Translations under genes and position numbers: made by a program
The notes under the pieces: model-generated
Seen by the model: the letters and a program-made list of their open reading frames with translations, nothing else
Database searches by the model: none
Told to the model about the DNA's origin: nothing
Source of the DNA: Amycolatopsis eburnea
GTDB lineage: Bacteria > Actinomycetota > Actinomycetes > Mycobacteriales > Pseudonocardiaceae
Reading direction: 5' to 3'
Length of the DNA: 64,000 nt
NCBI RefSeq assembly: GCF_003937945.1
Contig: NZ_RSEC01000033.1
Coordinates: 124,001 to 188,000 of the forward strand
In this document: positions 38,176-48,500 of the stretch, piece by piece
Layout: each line of letters starts with the position of its first letter
How positions within the stretch are numbered: position 1 is the first letter of the stretch

Positions 38176-39381
38176 ATGGGGTCCGTGCTTCGGGTGGTGT
38201 ACACCGTGCTCGCGGTCGCGACCGGCGTGCTGAGCAGCACGATCTACGCCGCCTTGGCCAGCGCCCTGCCGGGTACGTCGGCCACGCTGATCACGGTGCT
38301 GGGCGTGCTCGCCTGGTTCGCCGGGATCGGCGCGTCCGTCATGCTGGTCTGGCGGCACCGGTGGCCGCTGCTCGTCACCGGGATCGCGCTCGTGCCGCCG
38401 TTGCTGCTGCCCGGCGATTCGCTGGCCGCGCTGATCGCCCTCGCCGCGTTCACCGCTCACCACGTCGGGTGGCGGCGGTGGGGCGCGTCGGTGCTCGTCG
38501 CCGCGGCGACCGCGCTCGCGGTGTGGCGGGACGCGAGCCGCTTCTCCGAAGTGACGATCGCCGGGGCCTGGATGTCGACCGGATCGACGGCGGGCAAGCT
38601 GACCGGCGTCGTCCTGACCGCCCTCGTGTTCACCGCGGTCCCGGTCACCGTCGGGGTGGTGCGGCACAGCCTGGCCGAGACACGCCGTCGGATCGCCGAG
38701 CAGGAGGCGCTGCGCGAGCAGATGGCGCGCCGCGAGGAGCAGGCCCGCATCGCCCGCGAGATGCACGACGTCCTCGGGCACCGGCTGTCCCTGCTTTCGC
38801 TGCAGGCGGGCGCCCTCGAAGTCACCGCCACCACCGCACCGGACACCGCGGCGGCGGCCAAGACCGTGCGGACCACCGCCCGGCAGTCGCTCGACGACCT
38901 GCGCCAGGTGATCGGCGTGCTGCGCGGGCCCGGGTTCGCCGGCCGCGAAGCCGGCGGCCCGGCCGAACCGCCGCAGCCGACGCTGGCCGACATCCCCGGC
39001 CTGATCGCCGGCGCCCGGCAGGCCGGGCTCACCGCCAACGTGACGATCCTGCTCGACCAGGCCGCGACGGCCCCGGCCCCGCTCGGCACGGCCGCCTACC
39101 GGATCCTCCAGGAAGCGCTCACCAACGTGCTCCGGCACGCGCCGGGCGCGCCGGCGGAGGTGACCGTGCGCGGCGGGCCCGGCCCCGGCCTGGTGCTCGA
39201 GGTCGTCAACGCGCTGCCGCCGCACCCGGTGGCCTCGCCGGGTTCGGGCACCGGGCTCACCGGTGTCGGCGAGCGCGTCGCCCTGCTGGGCGGCTCGCTC
39301 ACGGCCGGGCCGGCCGGCGAGCGGGTGTTCGCGCTGCGCGCCTGGCTGCCCTGGGCACCGGCCGCCGCCCCGGCCCCCTAG
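38176..39381 (+). CDS. Two-component sensor histidine kinase (HisKA_3 type)
   Basis: 401 aa. Four or five hydrophobic segments up to ~165 form a membrane sensor. The phospho-acceptor is H197 in REMHDVLGHRLSLLSLQAGALEV, and the ATPase N-box region is LQEALTNVLRHAPG with the final GTGLTGVGERVALLGGSL G-box. TAGGCT ends 6 nt before the ATG. It forms an operon with the NarL-type regulator at 39391. Signal unknown. Confidence 0.9.
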   Translation: MGSVLRVVYTVLAVATGVLSSTIYAALASALPGTSATLITVLGVLAWFAGIGASVMLVWRHRWPLLVTGIALVPPLLLPGDSLAALIALAAFTAHHVGWRRWGASVLVAAATALAVWRDASRFSEVTIAGAWMSTGSTAGKLTGVVLTALVFTAVPVTVGVVRHSLAETRRRIAEQEALREQMARREEQARIAREMHDVLGHRLSLLSLQAGALEVTATTAPDTAAAAKTVRTTARQSLDDLRQVIGVLRGPGFAGREAGGPAEPPQPTLADIPGLIAGARQAGLTANVTILLDQAATAPAPLGTAAYRILQEALTNVLRHAPGAPAEVTVRGGPGPGLVLEVVNALPPHPVASPGSGTGLTGVGERVALLGGSLTAGPAGERVFALRAWLPWAPAAAPAP

Positions 39382-39390
39382 CATGTGCGG

Positions 39391-40050
39391 GTGAGCGTCC
39401 GCGTTCTGCTCGTCGACGACGACCCGCTGGTCCGCACCGGCCTGACCATGATCCTCGGCAGCGCGCCCGACATCACCGTCGTCGCGGAGGCGGGTGACGG
39501 CGACGAAGCGGCGCAGCAGGTCGCGCGGCACGCACCCGACGTCGTCCTGATGGACATCCGGATGCGCCGGATGGACGGCCTCGCGGCGACGGCGGCGGTG
39601 CTCGCCCAGCCGCGCCCGCCGCGGGTGCTGATCCTGACGACGTTCGACCTCGACGAGTACGTCTTCGAAGCACTCGCGGCCGGCGCCAGCGGGTTCCTGC
39701 TCAAGGAAGGCTCGCCGCAGGAGATCATCGAGGGCGTCCGGGTGGTCGCGAACGGCGACGCGATGCTGTCACCGCGCACGACGAAACAGCTGATCGGCCA
39801 GTTCGTCGCGACGCGCGTGAGCCCGCGCCGGGCGCTCGCTCAGGCGAAGCTGGGTCTGCTGAGCGAGCGCGAACGCCAGATCGTCACGGCGGTCGCGCGG
39901 GGCAAGCCGAACGCGGAGATCGGGGCGGAGCTGTTCGTCAGCGAAGCGACGGTGAAAACGCACATCACGCGCACGTTCGCGAAGCTCGACGTCAGCAACC
40001 GCGTCCAGCTCACGATCTTCGCCTACGAAGCGGGGCTCGTCACACCCTGA
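39391..40050 (+). CDS. NarL/LuxR-family response regulator
   Basis: 219 aa from GTG 39391 (a GTG at 39385 is the alternative). Receiver: DDDPLV, phospho-Asp D55 (VVLMDIRM), Thr in LILTTFD, Lys in FLLKEGSP. The C-terminal LuxR HTH is LLSERERQIVTAVARGKPNAEIGAELFVSEATVKTHITRTFAKL. TAGCAT ends 6 nt before this GTG and overlaps the kinase stop codon, so an internal leaderless start is possible. Confidence 0.92.
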   Translation: MSVRVLLVDDDPLVRTGLTMILGSAPDITVVAEAGDGDEAAQQVARHAPDVVLMDIRMRRMDGLAATAAVLAQPRPPRVLILTTFDLDEYVFEALAAGASGFLLKEGSPQEIIEGVRVVANGDAMLSPRTTKQLIGQFVATRVSPRRALAQAKLGLLSERERQIVTAVARGKPNAEIGAELFVSEATVKTHITRTFAKLDVSNRVQLTIFAYEAGLVTP

Positions 40051-40093
40051 GCCCGGGTGTTGCACCGGGGCCCCGGGAAGCGATGTAACGAAC

Positions 40094-40654
40094 ATGACCC
40101 GCCCCGATGACGAACGGCACCGCGCACTGGTCGCGGCGCTGCGGGAGTGGGCCCGTCAGGTCGATTCCGTGCCCTACCCCGCCAAGCTCGACATCGACGC
40201 GCTGCTGGACCGCTACTACGAGAGCCGGCCGGCACCGCCGCCCGCCGCGTCGCTGGTGCTCACCGCGACCGCCGAAGCCACCGTCGTCGCCGTCACCGGG
40301 GACATCGACCTGGCCTGCGGCGACCGGCTGCGCGACCGGCTCGCCGAAGAGATCGGGCTGGCCCCGCGGGGTCTCGTCCTCGACCTGGGCGGGGTGCGCC
40401 ACTGTTCCGCCCGCGGCGTCGCGCTGCTGCACGAGGTGGCCGGCCGCGCCCACCGCGCCGGGATCCCGTTCGCCCTCGCCGGCTGTCCCGCGGTGGTGCT
40501 CCGGGCGATCGAGACCCTCCGGCTGGGCCCGCTCCTGCCGCTGCACCCCACCGTGGCCGACGCGCTCGAGTGGCTCGGGATCCTGACCCGGCTGCGGGCG
40601 GCCGGCGCTACTTCGCCGCCGGAGCCGTGGCCACCGCCGACTCACCGAACCTGA
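40094..40654 (+). CDS. STAS-domain protein
   Basis: 186 aa. A helical N-terminal extension ([38 protein letters not shown]) precedes a STAS domain: [20 protein letters not shown] and [28 protein letters not shown] keeps a Ser in the region of the usual phospho-site. It could act as an anti-anti-sigma factor or other partner-switch protein. The last 47 bp overlap the convergent MFS gene. Confidence 0.8.
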   Translation: MTRPDDERHRALVAALREWARQVDSVPYPAKLDIDALLDRYYESRPAPPPAASLVLTATAEATVVAVTGDIDLACGDRLRDRLAEEIGLAPRGLVLDLGGVRHCSARGVALLHEVAGRAHRAGIPFALAGCPAVVLRAIETLRLGPLLPLHPTVADALEWLGILTRLRAAGATSPPEPWPPPTHRT

Positions 40655-41900
40655 TCCCCTTGGCCTCCTTGCCGAGCGCCGTCAGCACCGCCACCGCGAC
40701 CAGGCCGGGGACCACCGTCCACAGGAGCGCCGAGGTGTACCCGTGCGCCTCCGCGATGGCCTGCTGGATCGGCAGGTTCAGCGCGGCCAGCAGGTTGCCC
40801 AGCTGGTAGGTCACCCCCGGGTAGAAGCCGCGGATGGCGTCCGGCGACATCTCGGTCAGGTGCGCCGGGATCACGCCCCACGCGCCCTGCACCATGATCT
40901 GCATCAGGAACGAGCCGAGCGCGAGCAGCCCCGCGCCGTGGTCGAACGCGAAGATCGGGATCACCGGCAGGCCGAGCACCGCCGCCGTGACGATCGTGCG
41001 GCGGCGGCCCAGGCGTTCGGACAGCGTGCCGAAGGTCAGGCCGCCGATGATGGCGCCGACGTTGTACAGCACGGCGATCCACGTGCTGGTCGAGGCGCTG
41101 AGCCCGGCGCCGCCGTTCTCGTGGGCCTTCAGGAAGCTCGGGTAGACGTCCTGGGTGCCGTGGCTCATCCAGTTGAACGCCGTCATCAGCAGGATCAGGT
41201 AGCCGAAGCGGCGGATCACCTTCGGGTTCAGCAGGATGTCCTTGACCGACGTCCGCGTGACCCGCAGCTTCTCCCGCGCGACCTCCCAGACCTCCGACTC
41301 GCGCACGCGGGCCCGGATCAGCAGGCTGATCAGCGCCGGGAAGATGCTCAGCACGAAGATCCAGCGCCATTCGAGGTCGAGCAGCGAGTGGAACAGCAGG
41401 TACGCGAGCGCGGCGAGCAGGTAGCCGATCGAGTAGCCGACCTGCAGCAGGCCCGAGAAGAACCCGCGGCGGGCCACCGGGATCTTCTCCATCGCCAGCG
41501 CCGCGCCGAGACCCCACTCGCCGCCCATGCCGATGCCGTAGACGAACCGCAGGACCAGCAGCACGGTGTAGTTCGGGGCGAACGCGCAGAGCAGGCCGGC
41601 CACCGAGTACAGCAGGACGTCGGCCATCAGCGGGATCCGCCGTCCGACCCGGTCGGCCCACAGGCCGAACAGCAGCGCGCCGACCGGGCGCATCACCAGC
41701 GTGGCGGTGGTGATGAAGGCCAGCTGCGTCGCCGTCGCGCCGAACGACTTGTCCTTGGCGATGTCCGCCAGGACGAAGACGACGAGGAAGTAGTCGAAGG
41801 AGTCCATGCTCCAGCCGAGCAGCGCCGCGAGGAAGGCGTTGCGCTGATCGGATGTAAGCGCTTTCTTGGCTGGCGCCGATGCCGCCTGGCGTTCCGTCAC
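40608..41900 (-). CDS. MFS transporter, metabolite/H+ symporter (sialate or lactate type)
   Basis: 430 aa from GTG 41900. [20 protein letters not shown] followed by [17 protein letters not shown] (motif A) and [18 protein letters not shown] places it in the aromatic acid/sialate:H+ symporter group. About 12 TM segments. A sialidase is 3 kb away on the other strand, but direct linkage is not shown. Substrate undefined. Confidence 0.8.
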   Translation of the reverse strand: MTERQAASAPAKKALTSDQRNAFLAALLGWSMDSFDYFLVVFVLADIAKDKSFGATATQLAFITTATLVMRPVGALLFGLWADRVGRRIPLMADVLLYSVAGLLCAFAPNYTVLLVLRFVYGIGMGGEWGLGAALAMEKIPVARRGFFSGLLQVGYSIGYLLAALAYLLFHSLLDLEWRWIFVLSIFPALISLLIRARVRESEVWEVAREKLRVTRTSVKDILLNPKVIRRFGYLILLMTAFNWMSHGTQDVYPSFLKAHENGGAGLSASTSTWIAVLYNVGAIIGGLTFGTLSERLGRRRTIVTAAVLGLPVIPIFAFDHGAGLLALGSFLMQIMVQGAWGVIPAHLTEMSPDAIRGFYPGVTYQLGNLLAALNLPIQQAIAEAHGYTSALLWTVVPGLVAVAVLTALGKEAKGIRFGESAVATAPAAK

Positions 41901-41977
41901 GTTTGCCCCGTCCCGTCGGTTTTTCACCGGAAGACCGCAGGCACGGTGTAGCACCCACCGCCGGGCGCGGGCAAGGG

Positions 41978-42484
41978 TCAGAGCGCGACGCGGGTGCGGA
42001 CCCGGCGGCCGACGTCGCGCGCCCAGGCCTTGATCCGGTCCCAGTCGCGGAAGTCGCCGGCGCGCCGCCCGGCCGCGAACAGGCGCGGGATGATGCCGCG
42101 CACGGTCGCCGGGTCGAGACGGCCGCCGAAGGTCGCGGTGCGCTCGGCGTCGATGCGCGCGGCCAGCAGCGCGACGTTCGGCGGCAGGCTGACCTGCCGC
42201 CCGGCGGCGTCCGGCCCGCACGGTCCGCTGTGGAACAGCCAGACCGGGCGCTCGGCCAGCGCCCGGGCGTTGCGCTCCAGCAACCGGACCGCCTCAGGCC
42301 GCCACCGGCCGTAGTACAGGGCACTGCCGACGACGACCGCGGCGTAGTCCTCCACCCCCGCGACGTCGGCGGCGTCGCGCACGTCCACGGTCAGGCCGGT
42401 GCCGCCGAGCTCGGCGGCGATCACCTCGGCGATCTGCCGGGTTCCGCCGTGGCGCCCGGCGTAGGCGACGAGGACCAGGGACAT
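41978..42484 (-). CDS. Flavodoxin-like protein, downstream of nos
   Basis: 168 aa. [21 protein letters not shown] is the FMN phosphate loop of the flavodoxin/HemG group; [14 protein letters not shown] is the second loop. Shortened relative to classical flavodoxins. It follows the nitric oxide synthase gene on the same strand after 104 bp and could supply electrons, since bacterial NOS lacks a reductase domain. That partnership is inference. Confidence 0.75.
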   Translation of the reverse strand: MSLVLVAYAGRHGGTRQIAEVIAAELGGTGLTVDVRDAADVAGVEDYAAVVVGSALYYGRWRPEAVRLLERNARALAERPVWLFHSGPCGPDAAGRQVSLPPNVALLAARIDAERTATFGGRLDPATVRGIIPRLFAAGRRAGDFRDWDRIKAWARDVGRRVRTRVAL

Positions 42485-42588
42485 CGTTCCATTGTCGGCC
42501 CTGGCGGACCGGACCGCGGCGCGGGCCGGTCACGATCCGCCATACGGGCGCACCTGCGTTGCTCTTCGTGGGCTCGCGGGTCCCTCGT

Positions 42589-43755
42589 TCACTCGCCCGT
42601 GTTCGCGGGCGGCAAGAACGCCGGGCGCAGCGCGGGATCGGGCTCGTCGTAGTAGCGGTGGAACACCGCGGTCTGGCCACCGGAGACCGGCGGCACGATC
42701 CAGCTCCAGTCGGCCGGGCACCGGCGGCCCGCCCGCTCCTCGCGTTCGAGGTGGGCCAGGAACCGCCGCGACTCCGTGTGGTGGTCGGCGATGGTCACGC
42801 CGGCGGCGTCGAACGAGTGCTGGACCGCCAGGGTCAGCTCGACCAGCGCCCGGTCGCGCCACAGCGTGCGCTCGGACGACGTCGGCAGGCCCATCAGCTC
42901 GGCGACGACCGGCAGCAGGTCGTAGCGCTGCTCGTCGGCCAGGTTCCGGGCGCCGATCTCGGTGCCGAGGTACCAGCCGTTGAACGGCGCCGCGGGGTAG
43001 GTGACACCGCCGATCTCCAGCGGCATGTCGCTGATCGCCGGCACCGCGTGCCAGCGCAGGCCGAGACCGGCGAACCAGCGGTGGTCGGGGTGCGTGAGCG
43101 GGACCTCCAGCACGGCGTCCGGCGGCAGCGTGAACAGCCGCGGCTCCCCCGGCAGCGCCTCGACCAGCAGCGGGAGGACGTCGAAGGACCCCCGCCGCTC
43201 CGGCGGGCGCCAGCCGAGTCTTCGCACCCGTTCGGTGAACCCGGTGTACCGGGGGTCGCCGAGGACCGAGCCGTCGTCGAGGCGGTACCCGGCGTAGCGG
43301 ATCAGCTGCTCATTGTGGATGCGCGGCCCCGGTTTGCCGGGCGCGTCCGGCGCGAAGACGGTGACCGTCGGGCGGATCCGCCCGCCTCGGGTGGCCTGGC
43401 GCAGGTGGGCGACGCACTCGCCGGCGATCGCCGCGGGGTCGGTGACCCGCCGCCGGTCGCGGACGCGGAGGCTGCGCCAGTACAGCCTGCCGATGCAGCG
43501 GGCCGAGTTGCGCCACGCGAGGCGCGCGCCGTACGCCAGCTCGGCCGCGGTGTGGCGGTAGGTGCCCGTTTCGGCGATTTCCGCGCGGACCTCGGCGAGG
43601 CGCGTTTCGAACCGCGTGCCTTCTTCCGCGGCACCTTCGGCGTACACCCGGTCCAGGAATTCTTCCGCTTCCGCGGAATTGACGCTCTGTTCCTCCGAGA
43701 CGCGCTGGGGGTAAAGCGGCAGCGCTGCCGTCACCCGCTCAGGTGCAACGGTCAC
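42589..43755 (-). CDS. nos: Bacterial nitric oxide synthase, oxygenase domain
   Basis: 388 aa from GTG 43755. The heme thiolate is C87 in LAWRNSARCIGRLYW, and PFNGWYLGTEIGARNL contains the Arg-binding Glu. RTLWRDRALVELTLAVQHSFDAAGVTIADHHTESRRFLAHLEREERAGR and CPADWSWIVPPVSGGQTAVFHRYY are typical of the NOS C-terminal region. No reductase domain, as in other bacterial enzymes, so an external flavin protein is required. It produces NO from arginine and may contribute to stress protection or nitration. A leader ORF overlaps its start. Confidence 0.93.
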   Translation of the reverse strand: MTVAPERVTAALPLYPQRVSEEQSVNSAEAEEFLDRVYAEGAAEEGTRFETRLAEVRAEIAETGTYRHTAAELAYGARLAWRNSARCIGRLYWRSLRVRDRRRVTDPAAIAGECVAHLRQATRGGRIRPTVTVFAPDAPGKPGPRIHNEQLIRYAGYRLDDGSVLGDPRYTGFTERVRRLGWRPPERRGSFDVLPLLVEALPGEPRLFTLPPDAVLEVPLTHPDHRWFAGLGLRWHAVPAISDMPLEIGGVTYPAAPFNGWYLGTEIGARNLADEQRYDLLPVVAELMGLPTSSERTLWRDRALVELTLAVQHSFDAAGVTIADHHTESRRFLAHLEREERAGRRCPADWSWIVPPVSGGQTAVFHRYYDEPDPALRPAFLPPANTGE

Positions 43756-43808
43756 CGCGTCTCCCTACTCTCCGGAATCGTGATCTGCACCCCGACGAAA
43801 AGGTTCAC
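43752..43808 (-). CDS. Possible 18-aa leader peptide overlapping nos
   Basis: A GTG with GGAGG 4-5 nt upstream opens VNLFVGVQITIPESRETR, whose TGA overlaps the nos GTG (GTGA). This is a typical coupling arrangement for a leader. The nos start also has its own GGGAG. A longer in-frame ORF (to 43994) begins at TTG and has low third-position GC, so the short form is preferred. Evidence is limited to sequence signals. Confidence 0.4.
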   Translation of the reverse strand: MNLFVGVQITIPESRETR

Positions 43809-44174
43809 CGTTCCTCCGATGGTCGCCGATGACGAGCCGGTCCTGGAGGTACCGCCGCCCCCGGCACCTCCGGCCAGGCGGGGGAGAGTACTCCACGATC
43901 CGGGCGTCGCACTCCCCCGATCGTGAATTCCATCCCGGCAATCCCCGAATGCGGCTTCGGCCAGGGAAAACCCCGGAGAAAAAACTGCTACCAAGCGTCA
44001 TTCGGACATGGCGCAGCGCATTTCCGGTCAATCGATCACTGCGGACACCACGGGCACCGTGATCCTTTCCCCGTGGCGGCCTTTCGTCTTTTCGTGGGCT
44101 TTCGCCGAACGGCCTTTCCGGGCCGCGGTCCCCCGTGTATCAGCGCGCTCGCGCGCGACGTTAGAGTCGCGTGC
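43809..44174. other. Divergent intergenic region between nos and the CobW-family gene
   Basis: 366 bp with lower GC than the surroundings in its right half. It contains an inverted CACGATC/GATCGTG pair (43894-43925) and TAGAGT at 44162-44167, the -10 of the CobW-family gene (7 nt before GTG 44175). No convincing gene is seen. Confidence 0.5.
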
Positions 44175-45185
44175 GTGAGCCGGATTCCCGTGGTCCTCGT
44201 CGCCGGGTTCCTCGGCGCGGGCAAGACAACGTTGCTCAACCACCTGCTCGCCAACCGCGAGGGTGCCCGGGTCGGCGTCGTGGTCAACGACTTCGGCCAG
44301 GTGAACGTCGACGCGCTCGCCGTCGCCGGCCAGGTCGACACCATGGTTTCGCTCGGCAACGGCTGCCTGTGCTGCGCCGTCGACGCGAGCGGGCTCGACG
44401 CGATGCTCACGCGGCTCTCCTCGGCCGAGGCGGGCATCGACGTCATCGTGGTCGAGGCCAGCGGCATCGCCGAACCCCGCGACCTCATCCGGCTGATGAT
44501 CGCCAGCGAGAACCCGGACATCCGCTACGGCGGGCTCGCCGAGGTCGTGGACGCGGCCGAGTTCGAAGCCGCCCGCGAGCGCCACCCCGAGCTGGCCGAC
44601 CACCTGCGCCTGGCCGACCTCGTGGTGCTGAACAAGGCCGACCGGGTGTCCGCCGAAGCGCTCGCGAAGCTCACGGCGGTCGTCGAAGAGCTGGCGCCGG
44701 GCCGTCCCCTGCTGGTCACCGAGCACGGCCGTGTCGACCCGAGGCTGTTCTTCGACCCCGAACCCCGCGGCGAGCGCGTCGGCCAGCTGTCGTTCGACGA
44801 CCTGCGCGAGGACGACCACGACCACGCCGAGCACCTGCACGCGAGCTACCAGACGGTGACGTTCACGGCCGAGACGCCGCTGGCACCGCGCGCGTTCGTG
44901 GACTTCCTGGAGCGCCGCCCGGCCGGGCTCTACCGCATGAAGGGCCAGGCCGACTTCGGGATCGACGCGCGCTTCCACCTGCACACGGTCGGCGGTTTCG
45001 TGCAGCTGGCGCGGTCGCCGTGGCCCGCGCGTGAGCCGCGCCGGACCGAGCTGGTGCTGATCGGCGCCGGCCTCGACGCCGACGCCGTGCTGGCCGACCT
45101 GGAGCGTTGCGTGGCCCCGGACCCGTCGGTCGTCGACGAGCGCGGCCTGCTGCACATCCTCCGCTACCTCCCCGACCAGGCCTGA
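44175..45185 (+). CDS. CobW/G3E-family P-loop GTPase
   Basis: 336 aa from GTG 44175. Walker A GFLGAGKTTLLNHLL; metal motif NGCLCCAV (CxCC); guanine motif LNKADRV; a His/Asp-rich stretch DDHDHAEHLH for metal loading; the C-terminal CobW domain (YRMKGQADFGIDARFHLHTVGG). It probably inserts or delivers zinc, cobalt or another metal into a target enzyme. It runs toward two small downstream genes on the same strand. Confidence 0.9.
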   Translation: MSRIPVVLVAGFLGAGKTTLLNHLLANREGARVGVVVNDFGQVNVDALAVAGQVDTMVSLGNGCLCCAVDASGLDAMLTRLSSAEAGIDVIVVEASGIAEPRDLIRLMIASENPDIRYGGLAEVVDAAEFEAARERHPELADHLRLADLVVLNKADRVSAEALAKLTAVVEELAPGRPLLVTEHGRVDPRLFFDPEPRGERVGQLSFDDLREDDHDHAEHLHASYQTVTFTAETPLAPRAFVDFLERRPAGLYRMKGQADFGIDARFHLHTVGGFVQLARSPWPAREPRRTELVLIGAGLDADAVLADLERCVAPDPSVVDERGLLHILRYLPDQA

Positions 45186-45244
45186 CACGCCGACGACCGG
45201 CAAATGCGCTCCCGACCCGCCCGGGCCGACGGACACTGTCGGCC

Positions 45245-45508
45245 ATGACGACCACCGCGGTGAGCACACCCCGCTGGTACCGGGTCGGCGTGCTGCCCGA
45301 AGACGTCCCCCTGGCCCACCTGATGACCCGCTCCGGCGACCTCCGCTACCGCCGCTCGGCCTGCGGCGAGCGCGAATCCCGCAGCTGGAAACCGGTCGAC
45401 CTGACGACGGCGGAGCTCACCCCCTGCCCGGGCTGCGTCGCGACGCTGTCCGGCGCGCCCGCGGACGGCGAGGACCGCGCCCAGCTGGCACTCGACTTGG
45501 GCGTCTAG
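45245..45508 (+). CDS. Small Cys-containing protein, possible zinc ribbon
   Basis: 87 aa. SACGERE and TPCPGC place two Cys pairs about 27 residues apart, as in a small zinc ribbon. It ends 8 bp before the membrane P-loop gene, so the two are probably co-transcribed. No family recognised. Confidence 0.55.
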   Translation: MTTTAVSTPRWYRVGVLPEDVPLAHLMTRSGDLRYRRSACGERESRSWKPVDLTTAELTPCPGCVATLSGAPADGEDRAQLALDLGV

Positions 45509-45516
45509 CCGGCGCG

Positions 45517-48500
45517 GTGAAGAGACGGTGGGGGTGGCTCGCGGGCGCCGTGGTGCTGCTCGCGGCGTCGGTGTCGGTCGTCGTCTGGGGAACGCCGTTC
45601 ATCGGTTCGTGGTCGGCGAAGACGCGCGACGTCGTCGAGGCGTTCAGCTGGGTCTTCGCCATCGGCACCCCGGTGGTGGCGGTCGCGGTGTGGGCCGGCC
45701 AGGGCATCCGGGGGCCGCGCCGGAAGCCGCCGGGGCTCTCGGGCCGCGCCCTGCACCTGGTGTCCGGTGCGCTGCCGACCCCGCGGCACACCACCCTCGG
45801 GCAGCTGCGCGTGAAGCGGGCGATCGCGTCGCCGTCGGGCGCCGACCGCCACGCCCCGCCCCACCTGCCCCGGGACCTCGAGCACGCGCTCGACGAGCAG
45901 CTGCGGCGGGGCGGCGCGGTGCTGCTGCACGGCCCCGCCGCCGCGGGCAAGACCAGGACCGCGGCCGAAGCGCTGCGGCGGGTGTTCCCGGACCGGCCGC
46001 TGCTGATCCCCGCGGACGGCCCCCGGTTGCGCGAGCTGGCCGAGCTGGACCTGGTGCCCGGCGACTGCGTCGTCTTCCTCGACGACCTCGAACGCTTCCT
46101 GGTGCCGGGCGGCCTCGACCTCGCGCTGCTGCAACGGCTCGACCCGGCGGTCGTGGTCCTCGCGACCCTGCGCGACGACGAACTCGCCCGGTTCACCCAG
46201 GCGTCCCGGCTCGCCGCCGGCGAGCCGGCCGCGGGCGGCATCCCGCTCGCCGCGGCTGACCTGCTGGACCAGATCACCGACGAACGCCGGATCCCGGTCG
46301 CCCGCGAGCTGACGGACGGCGAGCGCGAGCGCGCCCGGCAGCTCGCCCGGCGCGACCGGCGGATCGCCCAGGCCCTGGCGGCGCGGGAAGGGTTCGCCGA
46401 GTACCTGGCCGCGGGGACGGCCATGGTCGCCCGCTGGACGGTCGGCGAAGGACCGTTGTTCCAGGTGGGGAGCGCGCTGATCACGGCCGCCGTCGAATGC
46501 CGCCGGGCCGGTGTGCAGGAGCCGCTGCCGCTCGAGCTGCTGGCCGCCTTGGCGCGCGAGTTCGTCGATCCGGCCTGGCGGGACCGCGGCGACCTGCCAC
46601 CGGCCGGGGAGGCGGCCGCTTGGGCGAGCCGGCCCGTCCTCCAGGCGAGTTCGTGCCTGCAGCCGTACCGGGACGGGACGCTGATGGCCATGGACTACCT
46701 GGTCGACCACGCCGACCGCGGCGGCCCGCCCGGCCACGGCCGCGAAGTGCCGGACGCGGTGTGGGACGCGGTGCTCGACGACCCGGCTCCCGACCGGGCG
46801 TACGCCGTGGGCGTCACGGCGTACCTGCGCGGCAGGCGGGACGTCGCGGAGCGCGCGTTCCGCGCCGCGGCCGAAGACGGGCACCTGGCGGGGATGACGG
46901 CGTTCGGCGTGCTCTGCCACCACGACGAGCGCGCCGGCGAAGCCGAGAAGTGGTGGCAGGAGGCGGCCGCCCGCGGGCACACCTCGGCGATGGTCAACCT
47001 CGGCGTCGTGCACGACAAGCGCGCCGAGCGCGAGACGGCGCTGGCGTGGTGGCACCGCGCGGCCGGCCTCGGCGACCCCGAAGCCGTTTACCGCCTGGGT
47101 TGCGTCGACGAAGAGGCGGGGAACGCCGCGGCGGCGGAAGAGCGTTTCCGGGCCGCTGCCGAACACGGCGAACCGCGGGCGTTCTCCAGGCTCGGGGAGC
47201 TGTACCGCCGGGCCGGCCGGCTGGACGAGGCGCTCGGCATGTTCCGCGAATCCTTCCGGCTCGGGCAGCCCTTCGCGGCCTTCTGCGTCGCGTTCGTCCA
47301 CGAAGAAAAGGACGAACTGCGGGAGGCCGCGAAATGGTTCGCGATCGCGGCCGAGCTGAAGACTCCCCACGCGCGCACCCGGCTCGCCACCGTCCTGCTG
47401 AAGCTGGGGGAAGAAAGCCGCGCGGAGGCGGCGTTCCGCGAAGCCGCCGAAGACGGCGACGGCGAAGCACTGGCCTGGCTCGCCGGCCAGGCCGACGACG
47501 ACGCGGAGGCCGACCGGCTGTACCGGGAAGCAGCGGAAAAGGGCTTCCGCAGCGCGATGACCATCACCGCGATCCGGCTGTTCGCCCGCGGGGACGCGAC
47601 CGGCGCCGAGCACTGGTACCGCACGGCGGCAGTGGACGGCGAGCCGGCGGCGATGGCCGCGCTGGGGTCGCTGCTGCACACGAGCGGCCGCTACACCGAA
47701 GCCGAAAAGTGGTACCGGCGAGTGATCGAAGCGCAGCTCGAGGCCGAGCCACGCGCGGCGGGCCTGGAAGACCTCGTCATGGGCGGCTGCGTGGTCAACC
47801 TGTCGAAGATCCTTCGCCGCCGCGGAAAGCAGGCGGAGTCCGAAGCGGTCCTCCGGCGGGGTGCGGCGGCGGGCCTGCCGGTGGCCATGACCCACCTCGC
47901 GGCTCAGCTCGTGAAGGACCGGCAGAAGACCGAAGCGAAGGAGTGGTACACCCGCGCCGCGGAGGCCGGCGAGGTCGACGCCCTCGTCGTGCTCGGCGAG
48001 CTGGCGCTGGAGGAAGACGACCCGGCCGCGGCGGAGAAGTGGTTCACCCTCGCCGCGGCGCAGTCGGACGTCGACGCCCTCGTCAACCTCGCGGTCTTCC
48101 GCCGCTACGCCGGGGACACCGAAGGGATGAAGGAGTTCCTGCGGCTGGCGGCCGACCTGGGCGACCCGGACGCCATGGTGGAACTGGGCCGCGCGGCGGA
48201 CGCCGAGCAGGACGAATCCCAAGCCGAGCTGTGGTACACCCGCGCCGCCGAACACGGCGACGTACCGGCGATGTCGCTACTGGCCCGTCGGGCGTTGGCC
48301 CGGAACGACCCGGACCGCGCGATGTCGTGGTTCACCCGGGCCGCGGAAGCCGGCAGCGCCGAAGCGGCCTACGACTGCGGCAACATCCTGCTGGGTCAGG
48401 AAAAACCCGCCGAAGCGGCACTCTGGTGGAAGCGGGCCGCGGCCGGCGGCAACCTGCTGGCCACCACGAACCTCGGGGTGTGGCTGGAGAAACAGGGCGA

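Noticed and set aside
35868-41900. Sialic-acid utilisation cluster linking sialidase and the MFS transporter
   Set aside because: No catabolic genes for sialic acid lie between them and the intervening genes are unrelated; proximity alone is weak.
42485-42588. A gene between nos and the flavodoxin
   Set aside because: The 104-bp gap has no start with RBS and no coding bias.
43752-43994. An 80-aa ORF before nos with a TTG start
   Set aside because: Third-position GC is low and no RBS precedes the TTG. The short leader reading with its own GGAGG is a better candidate.
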